Positions 1 through 7,937 of a stretch of 64,000 nt of DNA are shown one piece after another. Within the stretch, counting starts at the first letter, position 1. Each line of letters opens with the position of its first letter. Below the pieces are notes generated by a model that did no database searches, was not told where the DNA came from, and saw only the letters and a list, made by a program, of their open reading frames with translations. The translations under genes were made by a program, and so were the position numbers. Source of the DNA: Lachnocurva sp045579705 (GTDB taxonomy: Bacteria; Bacillota; Clostridia; Lachnospirales; Lachnospiraceae); assembly GCA_045579705.1 (NCBI GenBank), contig JAZNMP010000016.1, positions 1-64,000 of the forward strand, read 5' to 3'.

Positions 1-237
1 CGTTCAGCTACTAACCTCTTTATTTCAGCAGATTGATAACCAATCTACTATTTTTAGTATATGCCAATCAAATTGCATTTACAATATCTATATTTTCTTA
101 TGATCTTACATAAATTATAAAATGGATGCCACCTGTTTAAATGATATGCCCCTCCTCAAGTAGATTGGGTTATTTACCGGATATCCAAAGTTTAGTAACG
201 GTAGGGTCAGTCAGTGGGTCTCATCCTTTATAAAACA
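1..237. other. Intergenic sequence, no gene recognised
   Basis: No frame in this stretch stays open with a ribosome-binding site. A short 6-bp hairpin (agattg/caatct, around 30-46) followed by a few T residues could be the end of a plus-strand gene lying left of the window, but it is too weak to call. The stretch ends in the strong plus-strand terminator at 238-270, so something transcribed rightward probably crosses it. Confidence 0.4.
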
Positions 238-270
238 GGGCAAGAAATCTTATGATTTCTTGCCCTTTTA
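238..270 (+). terminator. Rho-independent terminator, plus strand
   Basis: A perfect 11-bp stem (238-248 paired with 255-265, loop of six bases) is followed directly by a T-rich tail. No plus-strand gene is visible upstream inside the window, so it probably ends a transcript that starts left of base 1 or a short untranslated RNA. Confidence 0.75.
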
Positions 271-365
271 ATTTTGGAGACCTTATTTTTTTCGAACCGA
301 CCGAGCCAGCGCGAAGCGTCTGGCGAGAATCAAGTCCCATCGTAACCACTAAAGTTTTCTCTAAT

Positions 366-902
366 TTATCTCTTCTTACTATTTGTTCGTTCATAAGCGT
401 ACCCCAATAGATTATTATCAGGACTATCGATCTCTATAAACACAACTTCCTCTGCTTTAAATGCAAAATCTCCTAATAAACCTGCATTTTCCAAGCTAAT
501 GCAATTCAATTTATACTTCTTTCCTTCTTTTCTAACGAAGCCAACATTGAACTCTCTGTCTTCCTTAGTAAATACAGTAACTACTTTATGCTTTTCAATA
601 GCTAAATCCAGTATTGAAATCGGGTCATATGCCTTAAAATCTTCTCTGGAAAGACTAGGTTTCATATATTTATCATGCTTCCAATAATCTTCGTATATAG
701 AAACCTTTTTCAAATAGTCTGTATCATACTCAATCGAGTCAACCATCGAATTCTTAAACCAGTAATATCCATTCCATTTTCCCTGTGAATCGAGCGTTTC
801 CAGCAAAAAGTATCCATCATTTGCCTGAATGCATCTTCCAACTGTAAAACTATCATTAGATACTGAGTAAAACTCTGCTAAAACATCTTTCTTTATCTTC
901 AC
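366..902 (-). CDS. Hypothetical protein with two tandem SH3-like/beta-barrel repeats
   Basis: The product is 178 residues, soluble, without signal peptide or membrane segment. It starts at a GTG codon with GGAG seven bases upstream. I do not recognise a named family, but the chain appears to be an internal duplication: residues about 15-65 and about 105-165 both run 'F-x-V-G-[RF]', a Tyr/Leu strand, then a 'G-[YD]-[YF]-x-F-K' segment and an acidic 'x-I-[ED]-x-D' strand. The spacing fits two copies of a small all-beta fold such as an Sm-like or SH3-like barrel. The gene stands alone, with the terminator of the glcT transcript upstream and the 238-270 terminator of the opposite strand beyond its 3' end. 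Function is unknown. Confidence 0.6.
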   Translation of the reverse strand: MKIKKDVLAEFYSVSNDSFTVGRCIQANDGYFLLETLDSQGKWNGYYWFKNSMVDSIEYDTDYLKKVSIYEDYWKHDKYMKPSLSREDFKAYDPISILDLAIEKHKVVTVFTKEDREFNVGFVRKEGKKYKLNCISLENAGLLGDFAFKAEEVVFIEIDSPDNNLLGYAYERTNSKKR

Positions 903-990
903 TTAAGTTCTCCATTCATAAATCTATAATCTATATAAAACATACTTATCTTTCCCGGAAAAGTCAATCTATACATAACCTAAAATTCAA

Positions 991-1026
991 CAAAAAAACA
1001 GCCTCCGAGGGGGACTCAGAGGCTGT
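991..1026 (-). terminator. Terminator of the ptsG-glcT transcript
   Basis: An 8-bp stem (998-1005 with 1019-1026) extended by a further 3 bp after one mismatch is followed on the minus strand by seven T residues. It lies 40 bases past the glcT stop codon. Confidence 0.85.
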
Positions 1027-1066
1027 AAAAACATTATAAATATGGAAAATAATGGATAAAGGCTTA

Positions 1067-1897
1067 TTAGCCTTCACTCGCTTTTACACGCTCGATGTGT
1101 ATTGCGAGATAACCTATTTCTTTTTCATCGAGTTCAACTCCGAGGCTTTCACCTAAGCCTTCACAAATCTTTCTCGACATTTCAAACGCTTCAGGGTAGT
1201 TTCCCTGAACCATCTCATTCATACTTAATTTCAGCGGTTCATTATGCTGTACTCTAGCAACCATATATCTAATATGATTCATCATCCTATTGTACGAAAG
1301 GGAATCGACGCTTATTTTTTTACCGGTCTGTTCCTGGATGACGGATACGCATTCTCTAACCGCTTTCGCAATCTGAACAGATTGAGAAACCTTATCACTA
1401 CTGATAGCTGAGTGGATATGCAGCGCGATATATCCAATCTCATCATCACTAGGCTCGACTCCAATCTCATTCATCAAAATCGATCTAACACTTTCAGCGG
1501 CTTTGTATTCCGCATAAAAAAGTACCTTAATATCATCAAGCAATGGATTAGAAATATCTTCATGTCCTTTAATACGTTTCACCGCAAATTCCAAATGATC
1601 CGCTAGAGGGAAGATAATACTTCTATCGATGTCTGAAAAAAATTGTCCTGCCGCTTCCAATACCTCATTCGCTATTTCTAAATACAAAGGCGAAATCTGT
1701 TTTGCAAGTTCTTTGGCACTACCTCTCTCAGTGGTTTCTGAAAGTGAATATACCTTAGCATCTTTTGTAATCTCAATGAACTCGGCTACTTTTTTTCCAA
1801 AGCCGATTCCTTTGGCGAGTACAAGGAACTCTTCACTTCTTTCTGTTTCAATTGCGATAACTGTATTATGATTTAATACTTTTTCTATGCGATACAT
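1067..1897 (-). CDS. glcT: BglG/LicT-family transcription antiterminator, GlcT-like
   Basis: The 276-residue protein has the full family architecture: an N-terminal RNA-binding CAT domain (about 1-57, including 'KGIGFGKK') and two PTS regulation domains. PRD1 contains 'ADHLEFAVKR' and 'IGYIALHIHSA', PRD2 contains 'HIRYMVARVQH' and 'IGYLAIHIERV', so the phosphorylatable histidines are present. Such proteins bind a ribonucleic antiterminator in the leader of a PTS gene and prevent early termination when the sugar is present. The gene starts five bases after the ptsG stop, so both are on one transcript, and the matching terminator is in the ptsG leader at 4081-4142. Target specificity for glucose is inferred from the neighbour and the similarity to Bacillus GlcT. 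Confidence 0.9.
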   Translation of the reverse strand: MYRIEKVLNHNTVIAIETERSEEFLVLAKGIGFGKKVAEFIEITKDAKVYSLSETTERGSAKELAKQISPLYLEIANEVLEAAGQFFSDIDRSIIFPLADHLEFAVKRIKGHEDISNPLLDDIKVLFYAEYKAAESVRSILMNEIGVEPSDDEIGYIALHIHSAISSDKVSQSVQIAKAVRECVSVIQEQTGKKISVDSLSYNRMMNHIRYMVARVQHNEPLKLSMNEMVQGNYPEAFEMSRKICEGLGESLGVELDEKEIGYLAIHIERVKASEG

Positions 1898-1902
1898 ATT
1901 TC

Positions 1903-4035
1903 CTACTCGTAAATAGTTACTGCGTAAAGAGGATCGCCAGCCTTAACTTCTCCTGATGCGATAAGAGAAACGTCGATCTTTGACTCATCGATATCCGTGA
2001 TGATAACTGGTGATGTCATAGATTTAGCGTTCTTCTGGAGGAAGTCGAGGTCGAGTTCCATGAGAACATCACCCTTCTTTACTTTCTGACCATTTTCTAC
2101 AAGAACCTTAAAGCCTTCTCCGTTAAGTGTTACTGTATCGATGCCTATGTGGAGGAGAAGACCTACACCATCTTCTGTTTCCATGCCGATAGCATGTTTT
2201 GTATCAAATACGAAGCTTACTGTTCCATCTACAGGAGATACTACTTTAGCATCCTTTGGTGTTACGATAGCTCCGTCGCCCATCATCTTTCCAGCGAAAG
2301 CTTCATCATCAGCTTCCATGATGTCTCCTGAGAGACCTGTCATTGGGCTATATACTGTAAATTCCTTTGAAACTTTTTTCTCTACATTAGAAGAATCAGC
2401 TTTTTCCTCAGCCTGAACATCTTCGCCAGTGTAAATAGTGTTTGGCGCAGTCTCGAGGTATTCCTCAAGGTTAGCCTTGATATTTGTTACATGTGGTCCA
2501 TAGATGATCTGAACACCATTTCCTCTGTGTACTACACCTGAAGCTCCAGTAGACTTAAGAAGTCCATCACGAACATACTCAGCCTTATCAACTGTGATTC
2601 TAAGTCTAGTTGCACAGCAATCTACAGAAATGATATTCTTCTTTCCACCGAGACCTCTCATGATTGTGTCTGAAAGAGCATCTTCTTTAGAAAGTGCTTT
2701 ACCGTCTGCTCCCTTTGCAAGGTAATCAGCCTTTGTGTAAAGCTTTGTTTCTTCGTCATCATTCTCTCTACCAGGAGTTTTAAGATCAAACTTCTTAATA
2801 AGGAATGTGAACAAGAAATAGTATACTACAAAGTATCCGATTCCGACAATAACAACCCAGATCCAGCTTGTTCTTGAGTTACCCTGAAGGATACCGAACA
2901 GGAAGAGGTCGATAAGACCACCTGAGAATGTCATACCTACACCTACACCACACATATGCATGAGCATGTAAGCTGCACCAGCGAATACGCAGTGAAGTCC
3001 GTAAAGTGCTGGAGCTACGAACAGGAATGTGAACTCGATAGGTTCTGTGATACCTGTAAGCATTGATGTAAGAGCTGCTGAAAGAAGAAGACCTCCTACG
3101 ACCTTTCTCTTTTCAGGACGTGCACATCTGTACATAGCGAGTGCTGCTCCAGGAAGACCGAAGATCATGAGTGGGAACTTACCAGACATGAATCTAGTTG
3201 CTGAAACTGCAAAATGCTTTGTAGCTGGGTCTGCAAGCTGAGCGAAGAAGATGTTCTGTGCACCTTCAATAGTCTTGCCTGCAACTGTAAGTGTTCCACC
3301 GACACCTGTCTGCCAGAATGGAAGGTAGAATACATGGTGAAGACCGAAAGGAATGAGAAGTCTTTCCATCAAACCATATACCCATGTTCCTGCATAACCA
3401 GAATCAAGTACAACTCCACCTACTGCGTAGATACCCTGCTGTACAGGTGGCCAGATGAAGAACATAAGAATTCCAACAAATGTGTAAACAAGTGCTGAAA
3501 TGATAGGTACGAAACGTGTACCACCGAAGAATGAAAGAACTTTTGGAAGTTCAATCTTGTAGTACTTGTTGTGAAGCGCAGCAACACCAAGTCCTACGAT
3601 GATACCACCGAATACACCCATCTGAAGTGATGTGATACCACATACAGAAGCTACGGCACCATCAAGCATCTTCTCAGGACCACCATTGATAGCGATCATA
3701 GCACCTGTTGATGCATGCATGATGAAGAATGCGATAGCAGCTGAAAGAGCAGCAACTTCTTTTTCCTTGTTTGCCATACCGATTGCAACACCCATCGCGA
3801 AGATGATTGGCAGGTTGGCAAATACGATGTTACCAGCATCGTTCATAACGAGGAACAATGCGTTTAGTGGAGTACCAGGACCCATGACACCCATAAGATT
3901 GTATGTCTTGAGCATGGTTTCATTTGTGAATGATCCACCGATTCCGAGTAGCAACCCAGCTACTGGAAGAATTGCGATTGGGAGCATGAAGCTTCGACCA
4001 ATCCTCTGCAATACTGCAAAAATTTTGTCTTTCAT
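1903..4035 (-). CDS. ptsG: Glucose-type PTS permease EIICBA
   Basis: This membrane protein imports and phosphorylates glucose (or glucosamine/N-acetylglucosamine-like hexoses) with phosphate from HPr. Domain order is EIIC (about 1-405, many membrane helices), EIIB (about 445-525, with 'DCCATRLRI' holding the phosphoryl cysteine) and EIIA (about 560-710, with 'LLHIGIDTV' holding the active-site histidine). An open frame extends to 4107, but that start lies inside the leader terminator hairpin and has no ribosome-binding site. The ATG at 4035 has AAGGAGA seven bases upstream, giving 710 residues. Substrate choice between glucose and amino sugars cannot be fixed from sequence. Confidence 0.92.
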   Translation of the reverse strand: MKDKIFAVLQRIGRSFMLPIAILPVAGLLLGIGGSFTNETMLKTYNLMGVMGPGTPLNALFLVMNDAGNIVFANLPIIFAMGVAIGMANKEKEVAALSAAIAFFIMHASTGAMIAINGGPEKMLDGAVASVCGITSLQMGVFGGIIVGLGVAALHNKYYKIELPKVLSFFGGTRFVPIISALVYTFVGILMFFIWPPVQQGIYAVGGVVLDSGYAGTWVYGLMERLLIPFGLHHVFYLPFWQTGVGGTLTVAGKTIEGAQNIFFAQLADPATKHFAVSATRFMSGKFPLMIFGLPGAALAMYRCARPEKRKVVGGLLLSAALTSMLTGITEPIEFTFLFVAPALYGLHCVFAGAAYMLMHMCGVGVGMTFSGGLIDLFLFGILQGNSRTSWIWVVIVGIGYFVVYYFLFTFLIKKFDLKTPGRENDDEETKLYTKADYLAKGADGKALSKEDALSDTIMRGLGGKKNIISVDCCATRLRITVDKAEYVRDGLLKSTGASGVVHRGNGVQIIYGPHVTNIKANLEEYLETAPNTIYTGEDVQAEEKADSSNVEKKVSKEFTVYSPMTGLSGDIMEADDEAFAGKMMGDGAIVTPKDAKVVSPVDGTVSFVFDTKHAIGMETEDGVGLLLHIGIDTVTLNGEGFKVLVENGQKVKKGDVLMELDLDFLQKNAKSMTSPVIITDIDESKIDVSLIASGEVKAGDPLYAVTIYE

Positions 4036-4080
4036 AAGACTCTCCTTTTTTGAACATTCGTGTTTGCATCGCTGGAGCAT

Positions 4081-4142
4081 AAAAAAAGTAGCCACCAACA
4101 AATACAAACACTTCCAACAGTGTCATACCAGTTGATGCCTAC
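4081..4142 (-). promoter_or_regulatory. Leader terminator of ptsG, likely target of the GlcT antiterminator
   Basis: On the minus strand 4142-4131 pairs with 4099-4088 (11 of 12 positions, one G-U and one mismatch), enclosing a smaller hairpin (4108-4112 with 4119-4123), and the stem is followed by seven T residues at 4087-4081. This is a complete intrinsic terminator placed between promoter and start codon. BglG-family antiterminators act on this arrangement by stabilising an alternative hairpin that overlaps the 5' arm. The exact RAT sequence was not resolved by eye. Confidence 0.75.
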
Positions 4143-4175
4143 TTAAAGTTACATACTGTTCAAAAATCATTAACA

Positions 4176-4204
4176 AATTTACAATACGAAAATGTTTTCG
4201 TCAA
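4176..4204 (-). promoter_or_regulatory. ptsG promoter with overlapping palindrome
   Basis: The minus strand carries TTGACG (4204-4199), a 17-base spacer and TAAATT (4181-4176). The spacer is occupied by a perfect inverted repeat, acgaaaa at 4186-4192 and ttttcgt at 4195-4201, overlapping the -35 box. That placement suits a repressor site in addition to antitermination. The regulator is not identified. Confidence 0.6.
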
Positions 4205-4251
4205 GACTTTTTGTGAATTTTTTTTCGAACAAAACTTTACATTATCTATTA

Positions 4252-5001
4252 TTATTTCTTCAAAACTCTTGCACTAATCTTTGCCGTAAGCGGGATTATG
4301 AGTAAACACCCCAAAGACGCGATTACGATCAAAAACGTCTGCTGCAGGAAAGACTTAGAATTCAGCAAATCCACTACCGTATATTTGTTTCTCGCAAAGA
4401 TGAGCCAGAGGAAGAATCCCTGGCCGATTTCAGCAAAGATCAACGTAGAAAAAGTCGTTCCCAGTATATCCCATCCCACAGAGAATCCTGATTTTTCAAG
4501 CTGCTCCTGATCCATCTCAGGATTATGACTGAGCACCTCATACATCGCACTCGAAACTGAAAGCGCAGTATCCGTCACCGCTCCGAGGATACCTATAAGC
4601 ACCGACGAAACCATGAGACTTCCCGCACTAAATCCGATTTCGCTCTTCATGAAAGCGACTTCCTCATCATAAATATAGAGTTCTCCATGTCCCGCGAGAC
4701 TGCTTAGGTTCATAAGCACTAACGAAAAAATTCCTACGACGATGAGCACTGCCACTATCCCGTAGAACGCGGATATAGTCTTTACATTAAACCCGTTCTG
4801 CGCAAACAACGTCAAAAGCAGGAAGCCCATGACCGCAAAGACAGTAACCGCTGCAATATGCCCCGTCTTAAAAATCAGATATAAGCTTAAGAAAAACACA
4901 ATCATATTTCCAAGTATCGTGAACATAGATGAAACACCACGTTCATCACCGATAGCTCCGAGCAAGAAGAACAGGATCATTATCAAAATAAATATAATCA
5001 T
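4252..5001 (-). CDS. YibE/F family membrane protein (second of a pair)
   Basis: The 249-residue protein is almost wholly hydrophobic with about six to seven predicted membrane helices. It matches the C-terminal YibE/F-like half of its upstream neighbour: 'LGAVTDTALSVSSAMYEV' here corresponds to 'LGAVMDVSITIHSSVEEI' there. The family is common in Firmicutes and usually occurs as two adjacent genes; its biochemical role is not established. The start ATG overlaps the stop of the upstream gene by four bases (ATGA), indicating translational coupling. Confidence 0.85.
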   Translation of the reverse strand: MIIFILIMILFFLLGAIGDERGVSSMFTILGNMIVFFLSLYLIFKTGHIAAVTVFAVMGFLLLTLFAQNGFNVKTISAFYGIVAVLIVVGIFSLVLMNLSSLAGHGELYIYDEEVAFMKSEIGFSAGSLMVSSVLIGILGAVTDTALSVSSAMYEVLSHNPEMDQEQLEKSGFSVGWDILGTTFSTLIFAEIGQGFFLWLIFARNKYTVVDLLNSKSFLQQTFLIVIASLGCLLIIPLTAKISARVLKK

Positions 5002-6113
5002 CTAAGTCCTCCTATCTGTTTTCTCCTCAGGATCACTGCAAAGAATCCCGAAACCACGACAGCGAGCGCTATTCCAATCGCACCAATCAAAAAACGCATG
5101 ACTTCAAACACCGCTCCATTTGCAAACAGTGTAAGCATGTTATAACCATTCGCCATCTTCAATATATTAATAGGAATCTCATCTCCCACAAAAGTAAAGA
5201 AGAGTACATTTATCATCGTACCCATAATATCGTTCGAAATTCCCTTTATCGACTTGATTACCGCTTTCACACCCAAGCCCGGTGCATTTCGCACTATTTC
5301 TTCGACGCTCGAATGAATCGTGATAGAGACATCCATAACCGCTCCGAGTATAGAAAAAACGAGACTCGAAACATAGAGTGCCTCGAGCGGCTCATTTCCA
5401 TTCGTGTAATCTATATACTCATATCCCAGTCTTCCTGAGAAATGGATGATCAGCATGTAGAGCCCGAGGACAAGCAGCACTGTTGAGGCAGACGAAAGGA
5501 TGGCACCCAAACTTTTTCTGGAAAGACCAAACAGCAGCAGTAAAGTTCCTACTATAAATATGGCCGTCATAACAAGTGTCAACATTTCCAGGTTCTGGAA
5601 TTTCACCATTCTCAGCATTCCGAGCGCAAAAACTACGATGTTCAGCGCCAGCGAACTTAAGATCAGGAGGCTCCTTCGCCCCGCAATCATCACGGTCATG
5701 CTCACCAGAAGCGATAACATAAAAGCCCAAATATAGTCATATTTCTGGCTCATAATCTTGAGGCCGTGCGCGCCGTAGCCGCCGTCCTTTTTCGATAGGC
5801 CCGTTTTGATAAAGACGTACTGCCCTTTGTGATACTTCGTAGTTCGATACTGGGAAGTCGTATAAATGTTCTCGTACTGGTATTTTGTACCCGCATGCTT
5901 CGTATTCCTCAGTTTGAGAGTCATCTTCTGTCTGAATCTCTCATCCGGCGAGCCCTGTTTCGCTTTAATCTGCGTAGTTTCGATATGTGTAATCTTCGCG
6001 ATAGGCGCCTTATAAAGTGCTGCGTCATTAAACGCAAAAATCGTCGCTGTACCTACAAATACAACGACGATTATCAATTTAATTAATTGAATCTTTGAAA
6101 TGAATTTCTTCAT
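4998..6113 (-). CDS. YibE/F family membrane protein with extracytoplasmic N-terminal domain
   Basis: The 371-residue protein begins with one membrane helix (about 8-28), has a hydrophilic loop of about 100 residues (30-130) that should lie outside the membrane, then seven or so helices carrying the YibE/F signature. The gene follows the GH5 gene by 11 bases and is coupled to the next YibE/F gene by an ATGA overlap, so the three form one operon. Function is unknown; the pair may form a heteromeric membrane complex. Confidence 0.85.
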   Translation of the reverse strand: MKKFISKIQLIKLIIVVVFVGTATIFAFNDAALYKAPIAKITHIETTQIKAKQGSPDERFRQKMTLKLRNTKHAGTKYQYENIYTTSQYRTTKYHKGQYVFIKTGLSKKDGGYGAHGLKIMSQKYDYIWAFMLSLLVSMTVMIAGRRSLLILSSLALNIVVFALGMLRMVKFQNLEMLTLVMTAIFIVGTLLLLFGLSRKSLGAILSSASTVLLVLGLYMLIIHFSGRLGYEYIDYTNGNEPLEALYVSSLVFSILGAVMDVSITIHSSVEEIVRNAPGLGVKAVIKSIKGISNDIMGTMINVLFFTFVGDEIPINILKMANGYNMLTLFANGAVFEVMRFLIGAIGIALAVVVSGFFAVILRRKQIGGLR

Positions 6114-6124
6114 ATATAATCTTT

Positions 6125-7159
6125 CTATTTAGTTAATATAGAAAGTAGCTCCTTACGGCGCTCGTTCCAGCGCTCATCTGATATACCGAAATCTTTCTCT
6201 TTATAATTCCAAAGAGCTCTTCCTATTTCATACTTCTTAAATATCTTCGTTATATCGCCGACCCAATTTATTGTATCCGAAATAGGAGCTTTGTCAATAA
6301 CACCGTACTCACCACAGTACAACGGAAGTTCTTTTAACTCAGCATAGTAGATTGCGCTCTCGAATATTTTTTCAAAAAAAGTTTCATCAATTTCACCAAT
6401 CATGCCTTCAAAGACAGAAGCGGCATGATTCTGGTCTAGAAGCTTGCTCTTTTCCTCATAAACAGAGATGTCCGCCGGATAGTTCAAATCATAATCAATA
6501 TTGTCCATCCAGTGAGCATGCTGATGCGTAAAGCAAAGAGGCTCATAACAATGGAAGTTCAAGACGATGTTCTCATCCCACTCCACTTTAATAGTAGGAA
6601 CTGCAATTACACTGTTGTGCATCACTCCACCTACGATGATGTGAGCATCCTTTGAATATTTACGTATAAGCTTGATAGCCTCAGTTGCAATATGATTCCA
6701 CTCATCAGTATATAGCGGGTTAACCACCTCATTGAGAAGTTCAAAGGCAACTATATCACTATCCTTTGCAAATCTCTCCATCAGGTGTTCCCATGTCTGA
6801 TAGAAGCGAGCCTGAAGCTGTTCGTCTTTAAAGAATTTGTCCGGATCCGGAACGGCTTTCTTATCGAACATGAATCCACAGGCCTTGTGCAAATCGAGAA
6901 CTACATTCAGCCTGTTCTTTCTGCACCATGCGATACAATCTTCAATATGTTTCATTCCTTCCGGAAGAACTCTTCCCTCTTTATCTTCGATTACATCATA
7001 GTCGACTGGCAGCCTCACATGATCAAAGCCCCAGCTTTTAATCAGTTTGATATCATCTTCCTGAATAAAATTATCAAAATGCTCTTTCTCATAGCTCACG
7101 CACTGAGACAGCCAACCGCCCAGATTGATTCCCTTTTGATACCCTTTGAATGTCCTCAT
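6125..7159 (-). CDS. Glycoside hydrolase family 5 (cellulase-like)
   Basis: The 344-residue enzyme shows the GH5 (beta/alpha)8 landmarks: 'GINLGGWLSQ' near the N-terminus, 'FDHVRLPVDYD' (conserved Arg), 'FELLNEV' with the acid/base glutamate, 'LNFHCYEPLCFTHQ' (His/Tyr), and 'LYCGEYGV' with the nucleophile glutamate. No signal peptide is visible, so it probably acts in the cytoplasm on imported beta-glucan oligosaccharides. The frame reads upstream to 7183, but the ATG at 7159 has AAAGGGGG with ideal spacing. The initiation region is tandemly repeated upstream (7131-7275). It leads an operon with two YibE/F genes, an unusual partnership. Confidence 0.88.
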   Translation of the reverse strand: MRTFKGYQKGINLGGWLSQCVSYEKEHFDNFIQEDDIKLIKSWGFDHVRLPVDYDVIEDKEGRVLPEGMKHIEDCIAWCRKNRLNVVLDLHKACGFMFDKKAVPDPDKFFKDEQLQARFYQTWEHLMERFAKDSDIVAFELLNEVVNPLYTDEWNHIATEAIKLIRKYSKDAHIIVGGVMHNSVIAVPTIKVEWDENIVLNFHCYEPLCFTHQHAHWMDNIDYDLNYPADISVYEEKSKLLDQNHAASVFEGMIGEIDETFFEKIFESAIYYAELKELPLYCGEYGVIDKAPISDTINWVGDITKIFKKYEIGRALWNYKEKDFGISDERWNERRKELLSILTK

Positions 7160-7275
7160 AATGTCCCCCTTTGATATCCTCAAAGTGCTCTCATATTGTT
7201 CCCTTTGATATCATATAAATACTTTCAAAATGCTCCCTTTGATATCATATAATTTCTCAAAATGCCCCTTTGAGG
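7131..7275 (-). repeat. Tandem copies of the GH5 translation-initiation region, 34-35 bp period
   Basis: The core ccctttgatatc (plus strand) occurs at 7167, 7201 and 7235, with degenerate copies at 7131 (inside the GH5 coding region) and 7266. Distances are 36, 34, 34 and 31 bases. On the minus strand each complete unit holds an AAAGGG Shine-Dalgarno followed by ATG or TTG, and the unit next to the gene supplies its real start. The upstream units open only tiny frames; the copy ending near 7185 reads Met-Arg-Ala-Leu-stop, a decayed version of the gene start Met-Arg-Thr-Phe. Confidence 0.85.
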
Positions 7276-7595
7276 CACTTTGTTATTCTTTTATCATTGT
7301 ATTATATTATTTTCTAAAAAACAAGCAGCAAAGTATAGGCATTTTCTTTATATCAAGCTATTTCCCTATACCTAGTTTTCTAAAAGCAAGTGCGGCTACG
7401 TCCTTGACAGGCTGCTTTCTTTGATGAATATAATCAGCCAAGCAAACATATATCAATATCCTGCGTTCTCACACCAATCCCACTCTGTGAGCGAAGCGAA
7501 CACTTGCTTTTCTTACCTACTACGGAAGATCAACTAAAATAATCAAATCTCCCATAGCCCAAGCGCTCGAACATAGCAAGTCAGCTCCGGAAACA
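7276..7595. other. Gene-free stretch with a possible plus-strand promoter
   Basis: No supported coding frame is present. On the plus strand both consensus hexamers occur, TTGACA at 7404-7409 and TATAAT at 7429-7434, but the spacer is 19 bases, longer than optimal. A transcript from there would end at the hairpin at 7596-7627 after about 185 bases. On the minus strand there is an 8-bp hairpin candidate around 7335-7375. The segment also holds one copy of a gagcgaagcga-type GC-rich motif near 7488. Confidence 0.35.
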
Positions 7596-7627
7596 AAAAA
7601 ACTAGAGCAAAAGCTCTAGTTTTTTTG
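7596..7627 (-). terminator. Terminator downstream of tRNA-Leu (bidirectional)
   Basis: The stem aactagagc (7600-7608) with gctctagtt (7613-7621) and an AAAA loop is flanked by T-runs on both strands. On the minus strand it ends the tRNA-Leu transcript four bases after the mature 3' end region. Confidence 0.85.
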
Positions 7628-7630
7628 TTA

Positions 7631-7715
7631 TGCGGAAGGCGGGACTTGAACCCGCACGCTTGCAATAAGCACAAGATCCTTAGTCTTGCTCGTCTGCCAG
7701 TTCCGACACTTCCGC
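7631..7715 (-). tRNA. tRNA-Leu, anticodon AAG
   Basis: The minus strand folds as a complete class II tRNA of 85 bases: acceptor GCGGAAG/CTTCCGC, D-arm with GG, anticodon stem CAAGA/TCTTG with loop CTAAGGA, long variable arm with a 4-bp stem (gctt/aagc), T-arm GCGGG/CCCGC with TTCAAGT, and discriminator A. The loop gives anticodon AAG, reading CUU and, if A34 is deaminated to inosine, CUC and CUA. The 3' CCA is not encoded. It has its own promoter at 7752-7780 and terminator at 7596-7627. Confidence 0.95.
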
Positions 7716-7751
7716 GCGTAATATTTAGTTCGTCACCTCAACGACTTATAT

Positions 7752-7780
7752 ATAATAGTAGAATTGATGCTTTGTGTCAA
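7752..7780 (-). promoter_or_regulatory. Promoter of tRNA-Leu
   Basis: The minus strand has TTGACA (7780-7775), exactly 17 bases, and TATTAT (7757-7752), ending about 37 bases before the mature tRNA 5' end. It overlaps the region where a longer plus-strand reading frame would otherwise begin, which supports starting the ASCH-GNAT gene at 7938 instead. Confidence 0.8.
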
Positions 7781-7937
7781 GAGGAAATATAACTTTATGT
7801 TTTATGTTTTAGATACTATTCGGGAAGCAAATAAACATATAGGTTGTCTTTACTTTGTGTCGCACCCCGACCTTCAAAATCCTCCCCACATCCCTTATAC
7901 TATTCCATATATACAAATTCAAAAGGGGAAATATAAT

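Noticed and set aside
305..345. Possible tRNA fragment (ttcgaacc near 291-298)
   Set aside because: No acceptor, D or anticodon arm can be formed around it; it looks like a GC-rich intergenic motif.
4035..4107. Longer ptsG N-terminus starting at 4107
   Set aside because: The start would lie inside the leader terminator hairpin and lacks a ribosome-binding site; the ATG at 4035 has AAGGAGA.
7764..7937. 58-codon N-terminal extension of the ASCH-GNAT gene
   Set aside because: It overlaps the divergent tRNA-Leu promoter and has no ribosome-binding site; AAAAGGGG precedes the ATG at 7938.
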